This document shows positions 17,822 to 25,449 of a stretch of DNA of 64,000 nt, piece by piece. A model generated the notes under the pieces. The model was not told where the DNA came from. It ran no database searches and saw only the letters and a program-made list of their open reading frames with translations. Location: contig NZ_JAEQNE010000007.1 of assembly GCF_016722785.1 (NCBI RefSeq), positions 62,001-126,000 on the forward strand, written 5' to 3'. Positions within the stretch are counted from its first letter, which is position 1. Each line of letters begins with the position of its first letter. This DNA comes from Ramlibacter monticola. GTDB taxonomy: Bacteria; Pseudomonadota; Gammaproteobacteria; Burkholderiales; Burkholderiaceae_C. Made by a program: the position numbers and the translations under genes.

Positions 17822-18340
17822 TCAGTCCTGCCCTTCGGTCAGCGTGTCCAGCTGGAAGCGGCCGCTCTTGTGCCACAGCCAGGTATCCGTGTAGACCACC
17901 TTGCCCAAGCGCGCCGGCGCGGGGAAGGGTGCGGCCTTGCGCACGGTGCGCTCGATCTCGGCGACCACTTCCGGCGCGTGGTTCGGCGCCCGCATCCAGT
18001 TCAGGTGGCGCACGTTGCCCTGCGCATCCACCTCCACCTGCAGCACGCCCACCGCGTACAGCATGGGAGGCAGGCGGCCCTTCCAGATGCGGTCGCTGTT
18101 CTGCGCGTAGATGTGGCTGGCGGCATCCTGGCGGTAGGCGCGGGGGTTGGTCGCCATCGAAGTCTTGATCACCATGGGCGGCGTGCCCGCGACCTGCGGT
18201 GCGGGCGCGGACTGCCTGGGCATCGACTGGGGCGCTGGCCGGGGCTGCTCCGTCAAGGGAGCCGACGTGCAGGACGCGAGCACGGCGGCGACACCGAGCA
18301 GCGCGGGAGTCAGGGGACGCAGGGCGGGTTGATACTTCAT
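17822..18340 (-). CDS. Putative lipoprotein with TonB-C-like domain
   Basis: 172 aa. Signal with lipobox LAASC-type ending (VAAVLASC), so probably anchored in a membrane facing the periplasm. A Pro/Gln-rich stretch follows, then a domain (YAVGVLQVEVDAQGNVRHLNWMRAPNHAPEVVAEIERTVRKAAPFPAP) that resembles the C-terminal fold of TonB/TolA. ATG 18340 is chosen because it places the signal at the N-terminus. It points away from xdhC and ends in its own terminator, so it is not part of the urate operon. Function unknown. Confidence 0.75.
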   Translation of the reverse strand: MKYQPALRPLTPALLGVAAVLASCTSAPLTEQPRPAPQSMPRQSAPAPQVAGTPPMVIKTSMATNPRAYRQDAASHIYAQNSDRIWKGRLPPMLYAVGVLQVEVDAQGNVRHLNWMRAPNHAPEVVAEIERTVRKAAPFPAPARLGKVVYTDTWLWHKSGRFQLDTLTEGQD

Positions 18341-18466
18341 GGGGGCTCCCGACGGAGTAGGCACGCCGGCGGCGTGCACGTGGAAATTACAACGGAACGG
18401 CGCCGGTCAATGATGACCTTGGTTACGAAAGCCTGCGGCTCCTTGCCATTCGATTCTTTGTAAAGC

Positions 18467-19270
18467 ATGCAGCCCCTGAAGGAAATCACGAATCGGTTGG
18501 CCGCGCAAGACGCGGTGTTGGTGAGCGTCCACGCCGCCGAAGGCTCCGTGCCGCGCGAGGAGGGCGCCTGGATGGCCGTGTTCTCCGACGCGGTGGTCGG
18601 AAGCATAGGCGGAGGACACCTGGAACTCCAGGCCATCGAGGAGGCGCGCCGCCGTCTCTCCGGGGCAGGAGAGGGGGCCCTGCAGCGTGTCGCGCTGGGC
18701 CCGTCGCTCGGACAATGTTGCGGTGGCGTGGTGCACCTGCGCTATGAAAAGGTCGGCGCGGCCGATGCGGCCGGCCTGGCCCGCCGACTTCGCGCAGCCC
18801 ACGCGCCGCTGGCCCTGTTCGGGGGCGGCCACGTCGGCAAGGCCCTGGTCCAGGTGCTGGGGACGCTGCCCTTCGCCGTCACGTGGATCGACAGCCGCGA
18901 CGAGATCTTTCCCGCGCAGGTGCCCGACAACGTGCGCTGCGAGCATTCGGACCCGGTGCAGGCCGCCGTGGCGGATCTCGCGCCGGATTCGCGCGTGCTG
19001 ATCATGAGTTTCAGCCATGCCGAGGACCTCGACATCGTCGCGGCCTGCCTGCGCCGGCTGCGCGAACGCGCCGACCTCTCCTACGTCGGCCTGATCGGCA
19101 GCAAGACCAAGTGGGCGACCTTCCGCCACCGGCTGGAGGAGCGGGGCTTCCGCAAGCAGGAGCTGGCGCAGGTCACCTGCCCGATCGGCATCCCGGCCAT
19201 CCGGGGCAAGCAGCCGGAGGTGATCGCCGTCGCCGTGGCGGCGCAGTTGCTGCTGGGGCCGCTTTCCTGA
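18467..19270 (+). CDS. xdhC: XdhC, xanthine dehydrogenase maturation factor
   Basis: 267 aa. Binds molybdenum cofactor and inserts its sulfurated form into XdhB. N-terminal XdhC/CoxI domain with SVPREEGAWMAV, GSIGGGHLELQAIEEAR and the conserved Cys in SLGQCCGG; C-terminal Rossmann-like domain starting LFGGGHVGKALVQVL and ending LIGSKTKWATFRHRL, CPIGIPAIRGKQPEVIAVAVAAQLL. The xdhAB subunits lie about 20 kb away at 39.1-42.9 kb on the other strand, so maturation and enzyme genes are split. A GCACGCC/GGCGTGC hairpin lies in the leader at 18361-18377. Confidence 0.93.
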   Translation: MQPLKEITNRLAAQDAVLVSVHAAEGSVPREEGAWMAVFSDAVVGSIGGGHLELQAIEEARRRLSGAGEGALQRVALGPSLGQCCGGVVHLRYEKVGAADAAGLARRLRAAHAPLALFGGGHVGKALVQVLGTLPFAVTWIDSRDEIFPAQVPDNVRCEHSDPVQAAVADLAPDSRVLIMSFSHAEDLDIVAACLRRLRERADLSYVGLIGSKTKWATFRHRLEERGFRKQELAQVTCPIGIPAIRGKQPEVIAVAVAAQLLLGPLS

Positions 19271-19280
19271 AGGCGCCAAA

Positions 19281-19292
19281 AGTGTATACACT
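19281..19292. promoter_or_regulatory. GntR operator palindrome, copy 2
   Basis: Perfect palindrome AGTGTATACACT identical to the one at 17302-17313, with the same flanks (GGCGCCAAA before, GTCCAC after). It lies 10 bp after xdhC and 94 bp before puuD, so it most likely controls puuD. Confidence 0.75.
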
Positions 19293-19386
19293 CGCGTCCA
19301 CCGTCGCAGCGGCGCATGCATCCAAGCGCGACCCCATTCTGCTCAGAGCGCCCGCGGTGGTGAGCAGGTCCTTCGCCTGAGGAAGC

Positions 19387-20586
19387 ATGGAAAGCTACCT
19401 TCTCGACTGGGCCAACCTGCTGCTGCGGTGGGTGCACGTGATCACGGCGATCGCCTGGGTCGGCTCCTCCTTCTACTTCGTCTTCCTCGACAGCAGCCTC
19501 ACGGTGCCGGCCGACGACAAGCTGCGCGCCGAAGGCGCCACCGGCGAGCTGTGGGCGGTGCACGGCGGCGGCTTCTACCACCCGGTGAAATACGCCGTGG
19601 CGCCGCCGCGGCTACCGGAGAAGCTGCACTGGTTCTTCTGGGAGAGCTATTCCACCTGGATGTCCGGCTTCGCCCTGTTCACCGTCACCTACCTGTGGAA
19701 CGCGGGCACCTACCTGGTCGACAAGTCGCTGATGGACTGGTCGCCGGCCACGGCGGTCGCCGTGGCGCTGGCCTTCCTGGTGGTGTTCTGGCTCCTGTAC
19801 GACGCCATCTGCCGCGTCTTCACCGGGCGCCGCAACGGGGAGGCGGTGGTGGGCCTGCTCGTGCTGGCCCTGGTGTGCGTCGCCGCCTGGCTGGCCTGCC
19901 ACTGGTTCGCCGGGCGCGCGGCCTTCCTGCTGGTGGGAGCGATGATCGCCACCTCGATGAGCGCCAGCGTCTTCTTCGTGATCATCCCGGGGCAGAAGAA
20001 GGTCGTGCAGGCGATCGCGGCCGGCCAGCCGGTCGACCCCATCCACGGCCAGCGCGGCAAGCAGCGCAGCGTGCACAACACCTACTTCACGCTGCCGGTG
20101 CTGTTCGCGATGCTGTCCAACCACTACGGCTTTCTCTACGGCCATCCGCGCAACTGGCTGGTGCTGATCGTGATGATGTTCGCCGGCGCGGCGATCCGGC
20201 AGTTCTTCGTGCTGCGCCACGGCTGGAAGCTGGGACGCAACAGGCATCCGGCAGGCTACGCGCTCGCCGGCGTCGCCGTGATCGTCGCCACGCTGGCGTG
20301 GCTGGCGCCGCAGGCGACGGGAACCGCCCGGCTGGCCGCGGGACAGGCCGACTACGCCTCCGTCCAGAAGGTCCTGGAGCAGCGCTGCTACCTGTGCCAC
20401 GGCCAGCAGGTCCAGATGAAGAACGTGCGCCTGGACTCGCCCCAGGCGCTGAAGCAGCACGCGCAGGCGGTGTACCAGCAGGCGGTGGTCGCGAAGACCA
20501 TGCCCCTGAACAACGCGACCCACATCACCGAGGACGAACGCGGGCTGATCGGCCGCTGGTTCGTCGCCGGCGCCAGGGTGGACTGA
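19387..20586 (+). CDS. puuD: PuuD, membrane urate oxidase with cytochrome c domain
   Basis: 399 aa. N-terminal urate hydroxylase membrane domain with about 8 helices, beginning LLDWANLLLRWVHVITAIAWVGSSFYFVFLDSSL, and containing the family segments GELWAVHGGGFYHPVKY, LHWFFWESYSTWMSGFALF and HNTYFTLPVLFAMLSNHY. A C-terminal cytochrome c has C334-Y-L-C-H338. Oxidises urate to 5-hydroxyisourate and passes electrons to the respiratory chain instead of oxygen directly. The product feeds the HIU hydrolase at 17.3 kb. GAGGAA lies before ATG 19387; ttuD follows 33 bp downstream. Confidence 0.95.
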   Translation: MESYLLDWANLLLRWVHVITAIAWVGSSFYFVFLDSSLTVPADDKLRAEGATGELWAVHGGGFYHPVKYAVAPPRLPEKLHWFFWESYSTWMSGFALFTVTYLWNAGTYLVDKSLMDWSPATAVAVALAFLVVFWLLYDAICRVFTGRRNGEAVVGLLVLALVCVAAWLACHWFAGRAAFLLVGAMIATSMSASVFFVIIPGQKKVVQAIAAGQPVDPIHGQRGKQRSVHNTYFTLPVLFAMLSNHYGFLYGHPRNWLVLIVMMFAGAAIRQFFVLRHGWKLGRNRHPAGYALAGVAVIVATLAWLAPQATGTARLAAGQADYASVQKVLEQRCYLCHGQQVQMKNVRLDSPQALKQHAQAVYQQAVVAKTMPLNNATHITEDERGLIGRWFVAGARVD

Positions 20587-20619
20587 AGCTTCCCGCACAA
20601 TCGGTCGCAGGAGACCCCC

Positions 20620-21936
20620 ATGCAAGCGCCCGACCCCCGCCAGCAGCCCCGCGCCTTCCTCGAACACCTCTACCGGGCCGCCGTGCACCGCGCCCTGCCG
20701 CTGCACAACACGGCGGCCTTCCTGCCGCCGCCGCCGCGCGGCCGCACCGTCGTGCTGGGTGCCGGCAAGGCCGGCGGCGCCATGGCGCAGGCGGTCGAGG
20801 CCTTGTGGCCGACGGACGCACCGCTGTCCGGCCTGGTCGTCACGCGCTACCAGCACACGCCGCCGCGGCCCTCGGGGCTGCCGCAGCGCATCGAGGTCGT
20901 CGAGGCCGCGCACCCGGTGCCCGACGCCGCCGGACTGCGCGCCGCGGAACGCATCCTGGCGCTGGCCCAGGGCCTCACGCCGGACGACCTGGTGCTGTGC
21001 CTGATCTCCGGCGGCGGCTCGGCGCTGCTCACGCTGCCGGCCGAGGGGCTGTCGCTGGAGGAGAAGCAGCGCATCAACCGCGAACTGCTGGAATCCGGCG
21101 CCAACATCGTGGAAATGAACTGCGTGCGCAAGCACCTGTCGCGCATCAAGGGCGGCCGCCTGGCGGCCGCCTGCGCGCCCGCCAAGGTGGTCACGCTCAC
21201 GATCAGCGACGTGCCCGGCGACGATCCTTCCGTGATCGCCAGCGGTCCCACGGTGGCCGACTCTTCCAGCTGCGCCGACGCCGTCGCCATCCTGCAGCGC
21301 TACGGCATCCCGGTGCCGGGCGCGATCATGAGCCTGCTGGAGCAGGGCGCGCTGGAGACGCCCAAGCCGGGCGACGCGGTGTTCGCCGGCCACGCCGTGC
21401 ACATGATCGCCACGCCGCAGCAGTCGCTGGAGGCGGCCGCCGCGGCGGCCCGCGCGGCCGGCCTGGACGCGCACATCCTGAGCGACGAAATGGAAGGCGA
21501 GTCGCGCGAGGTCGGCAAAGTGCAGGCGGCGCTCGCCCGCGCGGTGGCCCGGCGCGGCCAGCCCTTCGCGCGGCCCTGCGTGATCCTCTCCGGCGGCGAG
21601 ACGACCGTCACCGTGCGCAAGCAGCCCGAAGGGACGCCGCGCGGCCGCGGCGGCCGGGCCGGCGAGTTCTGCCTGGGGCTGGCGCAGGCGCTGCAGAGCC
21701 AGCCCGGGGTGTGGGCGTTGGCCGCCGACACCGACGGCATCGACGGCGTGGAGGACAACGCCGGCGCCTATGTGGCCCCGGACACGCTGGAGCGCGGCCG
21801 CGCCCAGGGCATGAAGGTGGACCAGTTCCTGCAGCGCAACGACGCCTACGGCTACTTCAGTGCGCTCGGCGACCTGGTGGTCACCGGACCGACGCATACC
21901 AACGTCAACGATTTCCGCGCGCTGCTGGTGCTCTGA
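20620..21936 (+). CDS. ttuD: Glycerate 2-kinase / hydroxypyruvate reductase (MOFRL family)
   Basis: 438 aa. N-terminal DUF4147 domain with VVLGAGKAGGAMAQAVE and LISGGGSALLTLPAEGLSLEEKQ, and a C-terminal MOFRL domain with the name-giving motif region GGETTVTVR, GRGGRAGEFCLGLA and ADTDGIDG. Annotated as TtuD in tartrate clusters; biochemically studied members are glycerate 2-kinases. Placed after puuD it can take glyoxylate-derived glycerate into central metabolism. Strong GCAGGAG ribosome site. Its usual companion ttuC lies 2.4 kb on, beyond the TIR-like gene and the IS. Confidence 0.9.
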   Translation: MQAPDPRQQPRAFLEHLYRAAVHRALPLHNTAAFLPPPPRGRTVVLGAGKAGGAMAQAVEALWPTDAPLSGLVVTRYQHTPPRPSGLPQRIEVVEAAHPVPDAAGLRAAERILALAQGLTPDDLVLCLISGGGSALLTLPAEGLSLEEKQRINRELLESGANIVEMNCVRKHLSRIKGGRLAAACAPAKVVTLTISDVPGDDPSVIASGPTVADSSSCADAVAILQRYGIPVPGAIMSLLEQGALETPKPGDAVFAGHAVHMIATPQQSLEAAAAAARAAGLDAHILSDEMEGESREVGKVQAALARAVARRGQPFARPCVILSGGETTVTVRKQPEGTPRGRGGRAGEFCLGLAQALQSQPGVWALAADTDGIDGVEDNAGAYVAPDTLERGRAQGMKVDQFLQRNDAYGYFSALGDLVVTGPTHTNVNDFRALLVL

Positions 21937-22027
21937 TCCAGCGCGCCGGCGGGGCTGGACATGGACAGGCGCCGTCCTGCCTGCCCGCCACGCTGCTAAA
22001 GTGCAGCGCTGTCGCAGGAGGAGCTGC

Positions 22028-23170
22028 ATGGGCAATGGGAAGCACGCGCCCCCGCCGGGCGGGCCGCGGGAGAAGGGGGAGATCGATGCGGTGCTGGATC
22101 GCATCGGCAGGCGCATCCGCGAGCTGCGCACGTTCGACGTCTCGGGCATCCAGGACCGCTGGGACACGCGGCTGGAGGTGCTGCAGAAGAACGTGAACAA
22201 GACCATCGCGGATGCCTTGGGCATGGGTTCGCCGCTGTACAAGCAGTACGCCATCGGCCCGCTGGATGCCGCGCTGGAGTCGGCCTTCGGCGACCGCTAT
22301 ACGGCGGACGAGATGCGCGAGGAGATCCGCAAGGCGGTGGTGCAGGCGGGGATGCGCCTGACGGCCATCGGCAGGCTGCTGCAGCGGCGGCTCGCGGGTG
22401 ACGACGAGGACCCCTCTATGGCCGACCCGTCGCTGTCGAACTTCGGGGCGCTGCCCTCGAACTTCGCGCCCTTGTCGTCGAATTTCGCGCCGCTGCCGGC
22501 GCCGGCGCGGGCTTCGGCCAAGCCGGCCCCGACGCCCGCACCGACTGCGGCCCCGACGCCCGCGCCGACTCCGGCCCCGACGCCCGCACCGACTGCGGCC
22601 CCGACGCCCGCGCCGACTCCGGCCCCGACGCCCGCGCCGACTCCGGCCCCGACGCCCGCGCCGACTCCGGCCCCGACTCCTGCACCCGCCCCGGCGCCCA
22701 CGCCCGCGCCGACCACCGCACCCCAACCGATTCCGGCGCCCACCGCGGCGCCCGCACCCACAGGATCCGCCCCGATGAACAAGACCCCCAGCGCGCGGAC
22801 CCGCCGCATCGCCATCGTCTGCCGCGACGACGAAGCCGGCGAGGCGGTCACGAGCTTCGTCGCGCATCTGGGCCTGGAGCCGGTGATCAGCCAGCAACCG
22901 CGCGCGGACGCCTCTTCGCTCGAATCGCTGGAGGCGTTGCGACAGACGGACTACGCCCTCGTGCTGCAGGCCGACCGCCTGCTCGAGATCGGCTTCCTGC
23001 TCGCCGCGCTCGGCCGCGCCCGCCTCTGCGTCCTGCAGGGCGAGGGCGGCCAGGACAGCCTGCCCGGCCTGCCGCACCAGAGCCTGGACGACGGCGGACT
23101 GTGGAAGCTGCTGCTCGCGCGCGAGATGAAGAAGAGCGGCCTCGACGTCGACCTGAACAAGGCGTTCTAG
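22028..23170 (+). CDS. TIR-like (PF10137-type) protein with long Pro/Ala/Thr linker
   Basis: 380 aa in three parts. (1) Residues ~15-125: helical, charged domain (EIDAVLDRIGRRIREL, FDVSGIQDRWDTRLEVLQ, YKQYAIGPLDAALESAF). (2) Residues ~137-250: three SNF(A/G)xL repeats, then a linker of TPAP/APTP units. (3) Residues ~258-380: shortened TIR-like domain of the 'predicted nucleotide-binding protein' class used by CBASS Cap12/Pycsar effectors: IAIVCRDDEAGEAVTSFVAHLGLEP, YALVLQ, LLEIGFLLAALGRARLCVL, and the diagnostic ending DGGLWKLLLAREMKKSGLDVDLNKAF. E320 aligns with the catalytic Glu of the FELGxxxGxLGR motif, but the loop before it is missing about 20 residues. GGAGGAG precedes ATG 22028. NADase activity is inference. 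An IS abuts the stop codon. No cyclase is nearby. Confidence 0.78.
   Translation: MGNGKHAPPPGGPREKGEIDAVLDRIGRRIRELRTFDVSGIQDRWDTRLEVLQKNVNKTIADALGMGSPLYKQYAIGPLDAALESAFGDRYTADEMREEIRKAVVQAGMRLTAIGRLLQRRLAGDDEDPSMADPSLSNFGALPSNFAPLSSNFAPLPAPARASAKPAPTPAPTAAPTPAPTPAPTPAPTAAPTPAPTPAPTPAPTPAPTPAPTPAPTPAPAPAPTPAPTTAPQPIPAPTAAPAPTGSAPMNKTPSARTRRIAIVCRDDEAGEAVTSFVAHLGLEPVISQQPRADASSLESLEALRQTDYALVLQADRLLEIGFLLAALGRARLCVLQGEGGQDSLPGLPHQSLDDGGLWKLLLAREMKKSGLDVDLNKAF
22523..22693 (+). repeat. In-frame tandem repeat encoding TPAP/APTP units
   Basis: About 170 bp built of 12-bp and 24-bp units of the form CCGACGCCCGCG / CCGACTCCGGCC, interrupted by two GCGGCC variants that encode AA. All units are multiples of three, so copy-number changes would lengthen or shorten the linker without breaking the frame. 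Confidence 0.88.
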
Positions 23171-23171
23171 C
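23166..23171 (+). repeat. Target-site duplication, left copy (TCTAGC)
   Basis: The hexamer TCTAGC directly precedes the left inverted repeat of the IS and recurs at 24215-24220 directly after the right one. It holds the TAG stop of the TIR-like gene. Confidence 0.85.
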
Positions 23172-24214
23172 TGTGAAGGTTCAATAGGTTCTTGCGGGTG
23201 TCCACCCGGAAAGGTTTTGAGAGACTGGGAATCGCCAAACCCCCCGTCAACTCAACTTTCCTAACCGGATGAACACCCATAAGAATGCCCGATTGACGTA
23301 CCTTCGTCGCCTGGAAATGGTCCAAGACATCCTCGAAGGCGGCTTGTCCGCCTCGGAGGCGGCTGCCAAGCAGGGTGTTAGTGGCGTGACCGCGCGCAAG
23401 TGGCTGGGCCGCTACCTCGCTGATGGAGCAGCGGGTTTGTTGGACAAGTCCTCCCGGCCCGACAAGTCACCGCGCGCCATTGCGCCCCATGTGGCCCTTG
23501 CCATCGTGGAGCTGCGCCGAAAGCTGTTGCTGCAAGCGCACATTGCGTCATACATGGGCGTGTCCAAGGCTACGGTGAGTCGCGTGCTGCGCCGCGCCGG
23601 CCTATCACGCCTGAGCGATCTGCGACCCGAAGAACCCGTGCAGCGGTACGAGAGGGAGAACCCCGGCGAGCTGCTGCACATCGACATCAAGAAGCTGGGG
23701 CGCTTCGACAAGGTCGGCCACCGCATCACTGGCGACCGCCGTCAGCGCGCGCGTGACATCGGTTGGGACTACGTCTTCGTGGCCGTTGATGACCACAGCC
23801 GGGCGGCTTTCACTGCGGTGTACCCAGACGAAAGCCGGCACAGCGCCGCGGCTTTCCTGCGCGCAGCCGTGGGCCAGTTCAACAGCTGGGGCGTGCCGAT
23901 CCAGCGCGTGCTCACGGACAACGGCATGTCGTTCCACTCGGCGCTGTTCTCCGAGGCTTGCCTCGAATTGGGCATCACCCAGAAATTCACCCGAGCCTAC
24001 CGGCCCCAGACCAACGGCAAGGCCGAGCGCTTCATCCAGTCGGCCTTACGCGAATGGGCCTACGGGCGGACCTACCAGAACTCAGAGCAGCGCAGGCACG
24101 CGCTGCCGGCCTGGACCCACTTCTACAACTGGCATCGCCCGCATCACGGAATTAACCTGGCGCCGCCCGTGTCCCGCCTTTCGCTTTCTCGAAAGAACCT
24201 GTTGACACTTCACA
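23172..24214 (+). mobile_element. IS481-family insertion sequence, complete
   Basis: 1043 bp. Imperfect terminal inverted repeats of about 27 bp: 23172-23198 and 24188-24214, sharing TGTGAAG, TCAA, AGGTTCTT and CG at matching positions. Flanked by a perfect 6-bp duplication TCTAGC, the size usual for the family. One intact transposase fills it. Perfect duplication and an uninterrupted transposase point to a recent insertion. Confidence 0.92.
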
Positions 24215-24219
24215 TCTAG
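23269..24219 (+). CDS. IS481-family DDE transposase
   Basis: 316 aa. N-terminal HTH (ARLTYLRRLEMVQDILEGG, GVSGVTARKWLGRY) and a second HTH near 95-112, then an rve-type catalytic core with D139 (LLHIDIKKLGRF), D217 (RVLTDNGMSF) and E253 (NGKAERFIQS). Ends FYNWHRPHHGINLAPPVSRL as in the family. The last sense codon lies in the right inverted repeat and the TAG stop comes from the duplicated target base pairs outside the element, so the insertion site supplies the stop. Confidence 0.95.
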   Translation: MNTHKNARLTYLRRLEMVQDILEGGLSASEAAAKQGVSGVTARKWLGRYLADGAAGLLDKSSRPDKSPRAIAPHVALAIVELRRKLLLQAHIASYMGVSKATVSRVLRRAGLSRLSDLRPEEPVQRYERENPGELLHIDIKKLGRFDKVGHRITGDRRQRARDIGWDYVFVAVDDHSRAAFTAVYPDESRHSAAAFLRAAVGQFNSWGVPIQRVLTDNGMSFHSALFSEACLELGITQKFTRAYRPQTNGKAERFIQSALREWAYGRTYQNSEQRRHALPAWTHFYNWHRPHHGINLAPPVSRLSLSRKNLLTLHI

Positions 24220-24220
24220 C
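24215..24220 (+). repeat. Target-site duplication, right copy (TCTAGC)
   Basis: Right copy of the 6-bp duplication; it provides the TAG stop codon of the transposase. Just beyond it an imperfect CCGGCGG/CCGCCGG pair (24224-24230, 24245-24251) may be the remains of the terminator of the TIR-like gene. Confidence 0.85.
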
Positions 24221-24326
24221 GCGCCGGCGGCCCGGCCATTGTTGCCGCCGGGTTCACAATGGTTTGCCTTCCTCCGCGTTCCTTGCGCCGGCGGCGGACT
24301 ACAGTGCGTCCTGAAAGGAAGATTCC

Positions 24327-25397
24327 ATGAAGACGTACAAGATCGCGTGCATCCCCGGCGACGGCATCGGCAAGGAAGTCATCCCCGCCGGGCAGGAAGT
24401 GCTGCAGGCCCTGGCCGGCGGCGGCGCGGGCTTCGATTTCCAGTTCACCAGCTTCGGCTGGGGCGGCGACTGGTACCGCGCGCACGGCACGATGATGCCG
24501 GACGACGGCCTCGAGCAGATCCGCGGCATGGACGCGATCCTGTTCGGCTCCGCCGGCGACCCGCACATTCCCGACCACATCACCCTGTGGGGCCTGCGCC
24601 TGAAGATCTGCCAGGGCTTCGACCAGTACGCCAACGTGCGGCCCACGCGCATCCTGCCCGGCATCGACGCGCCCCTGAAGCGCTGCGGGCCCGCGGACCT
24701 GGACTGGGTGATCGTGCGCGAGAACTCCGAAGGCGAGTACGCCGGCGTCGGCGGCCGCGCCCACCAGGGACACCCGATCGAAGTCGCCACCGACGTGAGC
24801 ATCCTCACGCGCGCCGGCGTCGAGCGCATCATGCGCTTCGCCTTCCGGCTGGCGCAGTCGCGGCCGCGCAAGCTGCTCACCGTGGTCACCAAGTCGAATG
24901 CGCAGCGCCACGGCATGGTGATGTGGGACGAGATCGCCCTCGCCGTCAGCAAGGAGTTCCCGGACGTCAGGTGGGACAAGGAACTGGTGGACGCCTGCAC
25001 CGCCCGCATGGTGAACCGCCCGGCTTCGCTGGATACGCTGGTCGCCACCAACCTGCATGCGGACATCCTGAGCGACCTGGCTGCCGCGCTGGCGGGCAGC
25101 CTGGGCATCGCGCCCACCGGCAACGTCGACCCGGAGCGCCGCTATCCCAGCATGTTCGAGCCCATCCACGGTTCGGCCTTCGACATCATGGGCAAGGGGC
25201 TGGCCAACCCGGTCGGAACCTTCTGGAGCTGCGTGATGCTGCTGGAACACCTCGGCGAGAAGGAAGCGGCCGCGCGCCTGATGCAGGCGATCGAGGAGAT
25301 CACGGCCGACCCGAAGCTGCACACCGGCGATCTCGGCGGCAAGGCGAAGACGACGGAGGTCACGGCGGCCGTGATTGCCCGGTTGAAGAACCGCTGA
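24327..25397 (+). CDS. ttuC: Tartrate dehydrogenase / D-malate dehydrogenase family
   Basis: 356 aa, NAD-dependent beta-decarboxylating dehydrogenase. Marks: IACIPGDGIGKEVIPAG, the catalytic Tyr/Arg region ENSEGEYAGVGGRAHQG, VTKSNAQRHGMVMWDE with the catalytic Lys, and the Asp metal site in DTLVATNLHADILSDLAAALAGSLG. TWGLRLKICQGFDQYANVRPTRILPG-like sequence separates the tartrate group from isopropylmalate dehydrogenase. AAGGAA site before ATG. Together with ttuD it forms the tartrate/hydroxypyruvate/glycerate branch, now interrupted by the TIR-like gene and the IS. Confidence 0.88.
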   Translation: MKTYKIACIPGDGIGKEVIPAGQEVLQALAGGGAGFDFQFTSFGWGGDWYRAHGTMMPDDGLEQIRGMDAILFGSAGDPHIPDHITLWGLRLKICQGFDQYANVRPTRILPGIDAPLKRCGPADLDWVIVRENSEGEYAGVGGRAHQGHPIEVATDVSILTRAGVERIMRFAFRLAQSRPRKLLTVVTKSNAQRHGMVMWDEIALAVSKEFPDVRWDKELVDACTARMVNRPASLDTLVATNLHADILSDLAAALAGSLGIAPTGNVDPERRYPSMFEPIHGSAFDIMGKGLANPVGTFWSCVMLLEHLGEKEAAARLMQAIEEITADPKLHTGDLGGKAKTTEVTAAVIARLKNR

Positions 25398-25449
25398 TTT
25401 CGTGCCAAAAGGGCCGCCTGCAGTCCACCAGAACACAAGGAGACTCCCG

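Noticed and set aside
22523..22693. Regular DNA repeat that could be taken for a CRISPR array
   Set aside because: Units are 12/24 bp with no unique spacers and lie in frame inside a gene.
22297..22851. Long minus-strand frame coding for Gly-Ala-Gly-Val repeats opposite the TIR-like gene linker
   Set aside because: It is the mirror of the TPAP repeat; no ribosome site and no family likeness, while the plus-strand frame carries the conserved domain.
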